Shown in pieces: positions 21,641 to 33,100 of a stretch of 64,000 nucleotides of DNA; the first letter of the stretch is position 1; every line of letters begins with the position of its first letter. The stretch is from Nematostella vectensis (Eukaryota; Cnidaria; Anthozoa; Actiniaria; Edwardsiidae): the NCBI RefSeq assembly GCF_932526225.1, contig NC_064046.1, positions 9,389,719 to 9,453,718 on the forward strand. Reading direction: 5' to 3'. The position numbers and the translations under genes were made by a program. The notes under the pieces were generated by a model that was not told where the DNA came from, did no database searches, and worked only from the letters and a program-made list of their open reading frames with translations.

Positions 21641-21880
21641 TAAAGGGGCAGTTGCACCGGTAGCGGTATTTTTCAACAATGCTACTGTCACCAATCCAGC
21701 ACATAGAAAGACTGCTGGACACTATCTAAAAGCTGTTTGATTGTCTTCTCGTGAGTAAATTTGGCGCGATGGAAACGGATTTCACACCTACATACTCTTT
21801 CAGACGTCTATTTCGCTCTCAAGAAATGACGATTCCACGGTGTAATTTCACTTTGAAACGAACTTGCGACTGCCCCTTTA
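21641..21880. mobile_element. Candidate MITE with TAAAGGGGCAGT inverted ends
   Basis: The left end TAAAGGGGCAGTTGCA and the right end (reverse complement TTAAAGGGGCAGTCGCA) form near-matching terminal inverted repeats around 240 bp without coding capacity. A TA or TTAA-like target is possible. The same terminal sequence occurs at 23536, so it belongs to a dispersed family. The superfamily is not assigned. Confidence 0.45.
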
Positions 21881-22368
21881 ATTAAACCAACTTGTCTCGC
21901 ATCAAAATGACGTCAACCCATTTCAAGCCACATATCTGACGCTTGTGATTGGTTGGAAGTGGCGAATGCTTTACTTTCATGTTCTTCATTAGAAGTGGTG
22001 TTTTGGTAAATTCGTCCAGCGCGCGCACCTTTCTGTTAATAGAACCACGTGCTTGCTGACACTTCCCTTGATAATAATGTTTCCGAGAAAGCGTATTTTT
22101 TATCAAAAGAGTATGATGAAGTTTGAGGCCTTAAAGGCCTCAACCCAACTTGGACAGAGATTTTTGAAATCGGGTGAGGTTCAAAATCTTGTGACACCCG
22201 CCCAATGCGGGTGAGTTGCCAGCTATTCCTCTAGATAATGCAAACAAAGAAAACACAGCCGTTAAAACTTATCACATCATTTCACATCTCAAGTCCCTTT
22301 TACACAGTGCAATTCGTTTTGCAGTTCGAGCAACAACTAACATCAGCACTGTCATCTCACATTTCTAG

Positions 22369-22623
22369 AAAAGTGGTGAGGATGAGAGCACAGAAGGTGA
22401 TGAGGAGGTGGGTGAAGCAAGCAAGACAACCCCGGACACGTCTGAAGCCCCTATGGAGGCACCTCCCGCGGTCCCCGTAGAGGCTGCAGCAGGACCGCGC
22501 CCAAGAAGGAGCGGACCCCAACAGGACAACTTTGGCGGCTTCGCGCAAAGGGTTCCTCGACATCAAGAGATTCTAAGCTGCTGCTGCCGCTGCTGCGTGA
22601 AACGTGCTAGAAGATCTTTATAA
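22369..22623 (+). CDS. Candidate terminal exon of an unknown gene, Cys-rich C-terminus
   Basis: An open frame of 84 codons runs directly from an acceptor (CATTTCTAG|AAAAGTGG, phase 0) to TAA at 22621-22623. It encodes an acidic start (SGEDESTEGDEEVGEASK), a Pro/Ala-rich middle and a basic, cysteine-rich end (EILSCCCRCCVKRARRSL). AATAAA signals at 22886 and 22891 would give a 3' UTR of about 265 nt. The clustered cysteines next to basic residues could be a palmitoylated or metal-binding tail, but this is a guess. No upstream exon was identified and no family is recognised. Confidence 0.35.
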   Translation, partial: KSGEDESTEGDEEVGEASKTTPDTSEAPMEAPPAVPVEAAAGPRPRRSGPQQDNFGGFAQRVPRHQEILSCCCRCCVKRARRSL

Positions 22624-23006
22624 ACCGGAACAGAAATGGATAACGACACATACGGACATGGAAAATAATATACATATCGAGAAAATTTAGCCAAAAATTG
22701 TCGTTTTTCCCAGACGCGGTCACTTCCATATAAGGAAACTAATATATTCCTTATTTGGAAAACCTGCTCGATTCTTGTCATTTTTAGGGCTTCCGTACCG
22801 CAGTGCTTCGCAAACTTTGTGAATTGTATTCAGAAGAGAAAAACAGTGACTGTGACCATTTTTAGTTATAGAGAAAGCCTCTGAAAATAAAATAAAATTC
22901 CTTGGTACCAGACCCCTAAAACGACAACGGTTTCTTCATATGGATGAAAAAGAAGGTTGAAAATAGACCAGATCGAGAACGGACATCGATAACGGATTAA
23001 AAAAAG

Positions 23007-23219
23007 GAAACAAAGAAAAATACAAACACACAAAAGTAAATAAAAAAAGTAATCTTCAAGCTCGATGGGTTAGGCAGAGTGTTCCTCAAAGGCAAAAGAC
23101 AAAGAGCAACAGAAACAAAGAAAAAATACAAACACACACAAGTAAATAAAAAAAAGTAATCTTCAAGCTCGATGGGTCAGGCAGAGAGTTCCTCAAAGGC
23201 AAAAGACAAAGAGCAACAG
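23007..23219. repeat. 105-bp direct tandem duplication
   Basis: Two adjacent copies (23007-23111 and 23112-23219) beginning GAAACAAAGAAAAA and ending AAAGAGCAACAG are almost identical, with small differences in the A-runs and two or three substitutions. Confidence 0.88.
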
Positions 23220-23535
23220 GGTCAGGCTTGCAGAAGTGCTCAGCAAACCGACAAGTTTATTGACCAGAACGGAAAACGATCACGAGTAATGGATTTAATT
23301 CAGGCTAGTTAGGTAGCACGTTGTCACGGACTTGCGTTCTTGCACTGTGATGAGGGGTAGGGGCGGGAAGGTGTTTCGCGTAACCGGGTGTTTACACGCG
23401 GGCCCCAAGATTCAAAGAGCTGGTGGGAATGTGGAATGTCATTTATCATCAGCCACGGCACACCATTAGCCGAAGCGCTTTAAAGCCGCATTATCACCAG
23501 TTTACTTCCGGAGGTCCGACAGAAACCTCAACCGT

Positions 23536-23700
23536 TAAAGGGGCAGTATGACGAGGTTCTTAAAATACGTCCTCTAGCGCGGAAATGTAAAGATCAAGCG
23601 TTAAACTATCAGGTTCCAAACGCTCCAAGTGAAATATCGAGTGGAAGTATGTTTTGTTTAAACCTGAAATACAGCAATTTTTGGCCGCCATTATTCAGTT
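23536..23700 (+). repeat. Dispersed repeat, TTAAAGGGGC...GGCCGCCAT family
   Basis: It begins GTTAAAGGGGCAGTATGACG and ends with TTGGCCGCCATT. A relative in reverse orientation at about 27470-27655 begins TTTTAAAGGGGCCGTATGACG and ends CGGCGGCCATTG on the - strand. Together they define a short dispersed family of about 160-190 bp. The copies are diverged in the middle. Confidence 0.4.
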
Positions 23701-26700
23701 GGAATCGAACGATCGAACGCTGTGATGTCACTTGTTCCCAAAATCAAGCTATGGGATGGAATGCCTCGCTCTGAGTCGCAAAAAAATCACAGCACGCACA
23801 GAGAGTGGGATGAGGATTTAGCCAGAGAATTCAGCGCATTACGATTTACTCAATGAAAGTACCTCCAAGTTGGATAGGCTAGAAGTCTGTCGTGCTGAAA
23901 AGTTGAAAAAGCAAGCTAAAAAGTGTAAGGAGAAAGCCCTGAAACAGAAAGACTAAAGCCAAGTAACAACCGTCTTGATTTTGTGAATTACCCAGAACCA
24001 ACTGCATGATGGAGAGTTAAGAATACGATCTTACGAGCTCAGAAGAACGATGGGAACCCATATAATGTATATCTCAGTTGTGTGACACCATATGAAGAAA
24101 AGTGCAATGTCCGGTAAGAAAATAATAAAAACTTTAGAGGAAAAAGTTAGTTGTTTCCTTCATGCTTGTACAGCGCCTTTTTACGAGCGCGCGCCATTTT
24201 GGTTTTGAAAGGCACCCCTTTGAAATGAAAGTCCGAAAATGAAAGTACAGCTCCGCAATACTTTACTATAATTGACAAATTGGTTGTTTTCGATTTTTTG
24301 CACTTATGTCTTAAAACTACACTAGCCTTGCTACATCTAAATTTAGAACAAAAGAAATGGCTGGACTTGAAAGAATTCATTCATGACAAACATCATGACA
24401 AAGCAGCTTTGTAGATTCAAATATTCAGTAAGTTATATTAATTATTCACCATATGTGATTATATAACATTTAAACTAATGACATCACATACTCACCATAT
24501 TTGTGAGTGTGGAAATGGGTTTGATTAAATATCAACCACAATCAAAACTTTACAACACCAGTTTATTGTCAATTCACAATTGAATTAAGTTAGTCTATGT
24601 TACTTGGCTAAAAAAATCCAAGTTAATAGCTATTAATTACAGCATCACTATTTGCTCACTTACCTGGTACATAGAATCTGGAGAAACTTCCATTCATATT
24701 TGTTTAGACATATTTGTATATGAGCATATTTTCATGAAATTGACATTAATCAAAAAATATTTCAAGACATCTTCCCAAAATAGCAATCACAGGGATTCTT
24801 CATAAGTTCAACTACTCCTCCAGAGATTGGTAAATGATGTACAGTTGGAGTTTATAGAATCTAAAACCAATAACCAACAACAAAGTTTAAAATAATAACA
24901 GCAGTATAAGTCTTTGTTTTTGGTGTTGATTAAATACTGGATGCTGGACCATCACCAGACTGTAAGGAAACTGATCTTGGGTACAGTGGTGGTGCAAGCC
25001 AAAGCCACACTGAAAAGCTTGAATATCATTCAATTCCCCCAGCAGAATTTTCAATATCATGCATTTGGCCATTATATTTGGCGATTCTTTGAGTGGGATC
25101 CCTGTACTATTTTATTATACCCTATCTAACACACTTCACAAAAAGCAACGAATAATAATAAAATCATCAGAACAAATAGATTAGTTCCATATTTTATTTA
25201 ATTTCCCATGCATTAGAATATTTTGTGACAGCCTCCAAGCTAACTATTTTTAGATAGTTTAAAACGGAGCTTATTCCAAAATGAAAAAAAAATGAAAAAA
25301 GACCAAACTTTTGCTGCAAACTGTAAACTGTATTAGGCAGTGAGGGATTAGAGGTAATGAGCATAGTTGTGCCAACACACTTCTGACACACTACAGTAAC
25401 CCAAGAACAATCTAAAAGATATCTTGTTAAGAGTCGTACCCTGAAATAGAATAAACAAAATAATTAGAATCTTCTGAGGTAGTGGCTAAATCATAATCTA
25501 TTGAAGAAATTCAAAGACTTTCAAGAAAATACATCAGGGCAGCAGAGGTTCAATTTTTAAACAAAGACTTCAAACTTCATATTCATGCTAATGAAATGAA
25601 ACTAGAAAGTAACTTATAATTTAAAACTGTTGCCAGTTTTTTTCAACTTTAACATTTCTAATTCTTTGGGAGATGCAATTTTGTTTGTTTGTTATAACAA
25701 AATGAGCTTTAAACATCCCTGTTACTCAAATGTATCATTTTAAAAGCGTTTTCTTCTTTGCATTCAAGGCCATTCTCTTTGGCCATACTTTTAGTTTTCA
25801 GTCTTGGTAAATAACAAAAAAATAAACAACATAGACAACAAGTCGTCTGATAGACTATTTGTTAGGATATCCACCAGAAATAGAGAAATAACTTAAATAA
25901 AAATTGTAAGTGCGAATGTTAGTATAAATGCAGTGAGCTGTTTAGTTAGTAAATTATAAGTTTTAAGTTACTTTTATGGTGTATAACTAATACCTAACCT
26001 AGTAGAATCTAAACCAAAAACTTTATATAGAGACACCCACTTCGAAGGCTTAAATAGCAGTGTTGATGAACAAATAATAAATAGAAGAAATTTATCAATA
26101 AAGAGTGCCGTACAAAACCATTTGTAATTCACGGTAACAAAACAATTCTCACTCGATCAAAATTCAAGCATATCCAAGCCATCTTAGCTATCGTCTATTC
26201 CATAATAATCAATCGTCCTCTCAACCATAGAGTTTTACTAATTCCAATTATTCTTGATTCTAAGTTTTTTTTATTAAAATGATATAATATTTTTGGAAAG
26301 TTTGTCAAGGCTAGTGTAGAGGAGTCTGCCGCCATTTTGTTTATCGAGTTCATCTTTTCTTGTTGTGTGTTGTACGGTTACTTATCTTTGTTTTGTGACG
26401 CTCATTCGATAATTGAACAAAGAGCAAGAGTTAGAATTAGAGTTAGAACTAGAGTTATTTGTTTGAAATAGCACCATTGATTCAAATGCAGCATGGATCC
26501 GATCGAAAACTTACCTTGTAGAGGTGGACTTGTTGATTCCTTTCGTGTTGAAATTACGCACGTGGTCGACAGATGATCGCTTTTTATAGCAGACGCTCGT
26601 AATTCAAGGCGGTTTTCTTCGGCTACCAGGGGTTTAGAATGCGGAAGGTTTCTTCTAGATCTCAGTCAGGTAATCAAATTTAAAAACAGGCCCGTCTTTC

Positions 26701-26890
26701 TTCCCAATTAACCGCTCCATATTGATGTTTGGAGGCCAGGCACCAAGTATACACGTCTATTTGCCAATGGTTCTGAATGTAATGAGCCGACTTGTTGGGG
26801 AAGTGACGTCATAAGTGCTCTCCAAATCGAGCTAGCTCTACTTCTACTTTATTACTTTTCAACACTTTCGTATCAAGAAAAGATGACAAA
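23701..26890. other. AT-rich non-coding stretch
   Basis: No gene is recognised. Frames on both strands are short and AT-driven. Around 26440 there is a short GAGTTAGAA-type repeat. A TGACGTCA box lies near 26805, without an adjacent gene. Confidence 0.4.
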
Positions 26891-27042
26891 ATATATATAA
26901 ATCTAAATATATAAATCTAAATATAAATTAATAATAAATAGGTAATCCATAAATTCAGTCGACTTACTATATACAATAAAAATTAAAATAAATTATAAAA
27001 TAAGATAATACTTAAACAATAAAAATAGCATGATAATAAAAA

Positions 27043-27476
27043 TTAGGCGATGAACTTGTTTACGTTATTACAAAAAGATGAATAACTATTTTCTTCTCTA
27101 AGTTCAATTGATAAATTGTTCCAATCTTTGATTGTTCTGGGAAAGAAACTATATAAATAATAATCGTGACGTGCCTTAGGCTGTATAAATGTATTACTTG
27201 AATAACTTCGAGTATGACGCATTGAACGTTGATAATAATTAGGTATCGGCAATGCAATGCCATTATTTACTGATAAATGAAACATTTTTACACGGTGAGC
27301 CTTTCTCCTCTCACTCAGCAGATCCAAAGAAAGGGATTGTCTCATTATTGTAACACTAGAGTTCCAGTCGTAATCCCGCTTTATGAATCTCACCGCACGT
27401 CGCTGGACTGCTTCAATCTTGTCCACTTGATCCTGTCTATAAGGGTCCCATACAGCCCATATAGCTCAAGCAATGG
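27043..27476 (-). mobile_element. 5'-truncated LINE (CR1/L2/Jockey-type) C-terminal fragment
   Basis: The - strand encodes 127 residues matching the conserved C-terminus that follows the reverse transcriptase of non-LTR retrotransposons: DKIEAVQRRAVRFI, then SLSLDLLSERRKAHRVKMF, ARHDYYLYSFFPRTIKDWN and a stop at 27043. Upstream, the frame continues through WAVWDPYRQDQ but meets a TGA near 27473, and homology is then lost, so the copy is 5'-truncated and dead. Below 27040, towards the LINE 3' end, an AT-rich stretch with repeated TATAAATCTAAATA (26890-26960) resembles the microsatellite tails of such elements. Confidence 0.85.
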
Positions 27477-29373
27477 CCGCCGATTTTCGAACGTTTTATA
27501 CGGGCTTTATTGTCACTTTTTACAACTTTGCTGTGGGAGTTTTGAGCTAATTTTTTTTACCAAGAGTATATCAAACGATGCTCTTTCTAATGAATGTAGC
27601 GAGAAGGCGTAATATTGATGTGAATTTACGTCATACGGCCCCTTTAAAAGACAAAAGAATCTATTAAAATCCGAGATATTAAACAGCCCATCCGCTCTAA
27701 ATTATCAATCACATCCTCAAAGAAACTTCCAATAAACACACTGCTTTCAATATTCTGAAATATTTTTCGCTTTTTCCGCTAAAAATCATCTGATATTGTT
27801 ACGTAATCGACCGGAAGTAAACTGGTTCGATGTCATCGTTTGATGAAAAATCGGCGGGCGGTTATAGCGTTTACAAGACCGGTTTCGGACTCTTAATGAA
27901 GATACCTTCGTCAGTTGTTTTTCGCTAGGTTGCTAATGAGGACTTCGTAAAGTATGCTCGATTTTAGCGGATTGTGACATGAAGTCGCGGGCCCGTTTAT
28001 ATATCAGAGGTTGGACGAATCTTTAATTGAAGTGACTAGTCGGTGATTGGCTATCTAGTGTTTTACACTATTTCGATCCGCGTCATTTTAAGGTAGGCTA
28101 TGTTTCAAAAACAAAAGGCCTATTGTCGGTGACTCGGTCGCGTGGTAGCGCTATTGTTAAACCGTAGGAAGCAAAAATAGACAGATATTTGTATCAGGAA
28201 GATTTTTGCATTCCCTCGACTTGTCTGCAAATTTATATTGGTATGTGGACTGGTACAAAAAAGTCCGGCTACCTAGATCAATTGTGGGTGAATCCTCGAA
28301 AGGCTTTCGCGTTACGGGGGCCGTGGAGTTTAAGACCGTAGTCTAAGCAAGTCAGTTGTGTAATATTGCCAACAGCCACACCCGCCACAATTGTAAATAA
28401 ATCTGCTTTGATACCTAGTCCTTTATGGGAGATTGTGGCTCTGACTTAAAAGTCTATAAGCGGTTTCTCCTTTCTATAAGAGACTATAGGTTCATTAAAG
28501 ATTCTAGCCGTATGAGGCTGAGATCCGTGATAAGTTGCCAGTTTTTTATAAGAATCTTCAAAAGATTCTGTTTAGCCGGGTGGAACCTCATGACAAAATG
28601 TTTAGATTCGTTTATTAGATGCCATGTTTGCCTCAAAACGCATTTTGCCTGTCCGTGAATTCAACACTCGCCGTTATGTATGTTGTGAAATCGCGTAACC
28701 GTATCTAGAATAAGTTGCAGATTTCGGCTTAGAAGGTGGCAAGTGAGGAATTTGTTCTCAACGGACCTAGGCCATCTCCCTAGACACAAACCCTTCTTAT
28801 AACTAAGAGGGTGGCAAGAGGAGAGAATGCGTGTACTGAAAAGTTTCAGTAAGCTATGGACATCAAAGATCTTTAAATCAATGAATCTTTCGCCCTTTTA
28901 TAGACTTCTGATGAAGTAAATAAAGTGCGTAGTGTCTTTGAGATTACACTTTTGCTTGAGCGTTATATGCCGCAGAAATGGATCTACGGAGGACGATATA
29001 CGCTAGACGTGGTTTATGAGGTGACAAAAACCTTAGGTGACATATTATATGTCTTTGTGGTGGAATTTGTCGTTCTTTAATGTTTCACGTCTATGGGAGC
29101 GTTGCTTGACCTGACATAAGCGCTTTCTTTGTGCATGTAAAGTTTCTTAGAGTTATTTAGGACATATCTGCAGTACAGCTCACTCCTGTTTTAATAGATT
29201 TCTTAAAATCAAACAGGAAGATTTGAGGCTGCCGAGAATCGCCACTGTAACTCGTAGAATTCAAAGTGCACTTAGGCTAAATCTGGCTTTTTCTGAGAGA
29301 GGGCTCGCTCATCTCGTCTAAGGTGCCTTCCGGTGTCATCGTTTGATGAAAAATCGGCGGGCGGTTATAGCGT

Positions 29374-29417
29374 TTACAAGACCGGTTTCGGACTCTTAAT
29401 GAAGAGACCTTCGTCAG
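29374..29417 (-). other. Hammerhead-ribozyme-like core in PLE unit
   Basis: On the - strand CTGACGA (29417-29411) fits the conserved CUGANGA box. It is followed by a hairpin GGTCTCTT...AAGAGTCC with 7 of 8 pairs, then GAAAC and a G-T-A that could be the cleavage triplet after a tiny stem III. PLE repeats are known to carry minimal type I hammerheads. Stem I is poor: only an offset CGCTA/TAGCG match is present, so activity is doubtful. Equivalent CTGACGA boxes end at 27908, 30912, 32413 and 33914. The first copy has GATA instead of GAGA in stem II and pairs less well. Confidence 0.35.
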
Positions 29418-29931
29418 TTGTTTTTCGCTAGGTTGCTAATGAGGACTTCGAAAAGTATGCTCGATTAGCGGATTGTGACATGAAGTCGCGGGCCCGTTTA
29501 TATATCAGAGGTCGGACGAATCTTTAATTGAAGTGACTAGTCGGTGATTGGCTATCTAGTGTTTTACACTATTTCGATCCGCGTCATTTTAAGGTAGGCT
29601 ATGTTTCAAAAACAAAAGGCCTATTGTCGGTGACTCGGTCGCGTGGTAGCGCTATTGTTAAACCGTAGGAAGCAAAAATAGACAGATATTTGTATCAGGA
29701 AGATTTTTGCATTCCCTCGACTTGTCTGCAAATTTATATTGGTATGTGAACTGGTACAAAAAAGTCCGGCTACCTAGATCAATTGTGGGTGAATCCTCGA
29801 AAGGCTTTCGCGTTACGGGGGCCGTGGAGTTTAAGACCGTAGTCTAAGCAAGTCAGTTGTGTAATATTGCCAACAGCCACACCCGCCACAATTGTAAATA
29901 AATCTGCTTTGATACCTAGTCCTTTATGGGA

Positions 29932-30105
29932 GATTGTGGCTCTGACTTAAAAGTCTATAAGCGGTTTCCCCTTTCTATAAGAGACTATAGGTTCATTAAA
30001 GATTCTAGCCGTATGAGGCTGAGATCCGTGATAAGTTGCCAGTTTTTTATAAGAATCTTCAAAAGATTCTGTTTAGCCGGGTGGAACCTCATGACAAAAT
30101 GTTTA
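29932..30105 (-). pseudogene. PLE ORF remnant between RT and GIY-YIG domains (copy 2 of array)
   Basis: Reading down the - strand from 30105: KHFVMRFHPAKQNLLKI, then IKNWQLITDLSLIR, a frameshift near 30005, then RIFNEPIVSYRKEKP, then LIDF, a stop, and VRATI. Penelope-like proteins have here an F-x(3)-Y/F-HPA/NPA segment, IIxKxWxLL, IFxxPPxVxYRRxxNLRDxLVRAKL. The order, spacing and key residues agree. The frameshift and the stop (TAA where Leu is expected) mark it as dead. The same remnant is present in every unit. The + strand frame of 77 codons over it is its shadow. Confidence 0.75.
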
Positions 30106-33100
30106 GATTCGTTTATTAGATGCCATGTTTGCCTCAAAACGCATTTTGCCTGTCCGTGAATTCAACACTCGCCGTTATGTATGTTGTGAAATCGCGTAAC
30201 CGTATCTAGAATAAGTTGCAGATTTCGGCTTAGAAGGTGGCAAGTGAGGAATTTGTTCTCAACGGACCTAGGCCATCTCCCTAGACACAAACCCTTCTTA
30301 TAACTAAGAGGGTGGCAAGAGGAGAGAATGCGTGTACTGAAAAGTTTCAGTAAGCTATGGACATCAAAGATCTTTAAATCAATGAATCTTTCGCCCTTTT
30401 ATAGACTTCTGATGAAGTAAATAAAGTGCGTAGTGTCTTTGAGATTACACTTTTGCTTGAGCGTTATATGCCGCAGAAATGGATCTACGGAGGACGATAT
30501 ACGCTAGACGTGGTTTGTGAGGTGACAAAAACCTTAGGTGACATATTATATGTCTTTGTGGTGGAATTTGTCGTTCTTTAATGTTTCACGTCTATGGGAG
30601 CGTTGCTTGACCTGACATAAGCGCTTTCTTTGTGCATGTAAAGTTTCTTAGAGTTATTTAGGACATATCTGCAGTACAGCTCACTCCTGTTTTAATAGAT
30701 TTCTTAAAATCAAACAGGAAGATTTGAGGCTGCCGAGAATCGCCACTGTAACTCGTAGAATTCAAAGTGCACTTAGGCTAAATCTGGCTTTTTCTGAGAG
30801 AGGGCTCGCTCATCTCGTCTAAGGTGCCTTCCGATGTCATCGTTTGATGAAAAATCGGCGGGCGGTTATAGCGTTTACAAGACCGGTTTCGGACTCTTAA
30901 TGAAGAGACCTTCGTCAGTTGTTTTTCGCTAGGTTGCTAATGAGGACTTCGTAAAGTTTGCTCGATTAGCGGATTGTGACATGAAGTCGCGGGCCCGTTT
31001 ATATATCAGAGGTCGGACAAATCTTTAATTGAAGTGACTAGTCGGTGATTGGCTATCTAGTGTTTTACACTATTTCGATCCGCGTCATTTTAAGGTAGGC
31101 TATGTTTCAAAAACAAAAGGCCTATTGTCGGTGACTCGGTCGCGTGGTAGCGCTATTGTTAAACCGTAGGAAGCAAAAATAGACAGATATTTGTATCAGG
31201 AAGATTTTTGCATTCCCTCGACTTGTCTGCAAATTTATATTGGTTTGTGGACTGGTACAAAAAAGTCCGGCTACCTAGATCAATTGTGGGTGAATCCTCG
31301 AAAGGCTTTCGCGTTACGGGGGCCGTGGAGTTTAAGACCGTAGTCTAAGCAAGTCAGCTGTGTAATATTGCCAACAGCCACACCCGCCACAATTGTAAAT
31401 AAATCTGCTTTGATACCTAGTCCTTTATGGGAGATTGTGGCTCTGACTTAAAAGTCTATAAGCGGTTTCTCCTTTCTATAAGAGACTATAGGTTCATTAA
31501 AGATTCTAGCCGTATGAGGCTGAGATCCGTGATAAATTGCCAGTTTTTTATAAGAATCTTCAAAAGATTCTGTTTAGCCGGGTGGAACCTCATGACAAAA
31601 TGTTTAGATTCGTTTATTAGATGCCATGTTTGCCTCAAAACGCATTTTGCCTGTCCGTGAATTCAACACTCGCCGTTATGTATGTTGTGAAATCGCGTAA
31701 CCGTATCTAGAATAAGTTGCAGATTTCGGCTTAGAAGGTGGCAAGTGAGGAATTTGTTCTCAACGGACCTAGGCCATCTCCCTAGACACAAACCCTTCTT
31801 ATAACTAAGAGGGTGGCAAGAGGAGAGAATGCGTGTACTGAAAAGTTTCAGTAAGCTATGGACATCAAAGATCTTTAAATCAATGAATCTTTCGCCCTTT
31901 TATAGACTTCTGATGAAGTAAATAAAGTGCGTAGTGTCTTTGAGATTACACTTTTGCTTGAGCGTTATATGCCGCAGAAATGGATCTACGGAGGACGATA
32001 TACGCTAGACGTGGTTTGTGAGGTGACAAAAACCTTAGGTGACATATTATATGTCTTTGTGGTGGAATTTGTCGTTCTTTAATGTTTCACGTCTATGGGA
32101 GCGTTGCTTGACCTGACATAAGCGCTTTCTTTGTGCATGTAAAGTTTCTTAGAGTTATTTAGGACATATCTGCAGTACAGCTCACTCCTGTTTTAATAGA
32201 TTTCTTAAAATCAAACAGGAAGATTTGAGGCTGCCGAGAATCGCCACTGTAACTCGTAGAATTCAAAGTGCACTTAGGCTAAATCTGGCTTTTTCTGAGA
32301 GAGGGCTCGCTCATCTCGTCTAAGGTGCCTTCCGATGTCATCGTTTGATGAAAAATCGGCGGGCGGTTATAGCGTTTACAAGACCGGTTTCGGACTCTTA
32401 ATGAAGAGACCTTCGTCAGTTGTTTTTCGCTAGGTTGCTAATGAGGACTTCGTAAAGTTTGCTCGATTAGCAGATTGTGACATGAAGTCGCGGGCCCGTT
32501 TATATATCAGAGGTCGGACAAATCTTTAATTGAAGTGACTAGTCGGTGGTTGGCTATCTAGTGTTTTACACTATTTCGATCCGCGTCATTTTAAGGTAGG
32601 CTATGTTTCAAAAACAAAAGGCCTATTGTCGGTGACTCGGTCGCGTGGTAGCGCTATTGTTAAACCGTAGGAAGCAAAAATAGACAGATATTTGTATCAG
32701 GAAGATTTTTGCATTCCCTCGACTTGTCTGCAAATTTATATTGGTTTGTGGACTGGTACAAAAAAGTCCGGCTACCTAGATCAATTGTGGGTGAATCCTC
32801 GAAAGGCTTTCGCGTTACGGGGGCCGTGGAGTTTAAGACCGTAGTCTAAGCAAGTCAGCTGTGTAATATTGCCAACAGCCACACCCGCCACAATTGTAAA
32901 TAAATCTGCTTTGATACCTAGTCCTTTATGGGAGATTGTGGCTCTGACTTAAAAGTCTATAAGCGGTTTCTCCTTTCTATAAGAGACTATAGGTTCATTA
33001 AAGATTCTAGCCGTATGAGGCTGCGATCCGTGATAAATTGCCAGTTTTTTATAAGAATCTTCAAAAGATTCTGTTTAGCCGGGTGGAACCTCATGACAAA

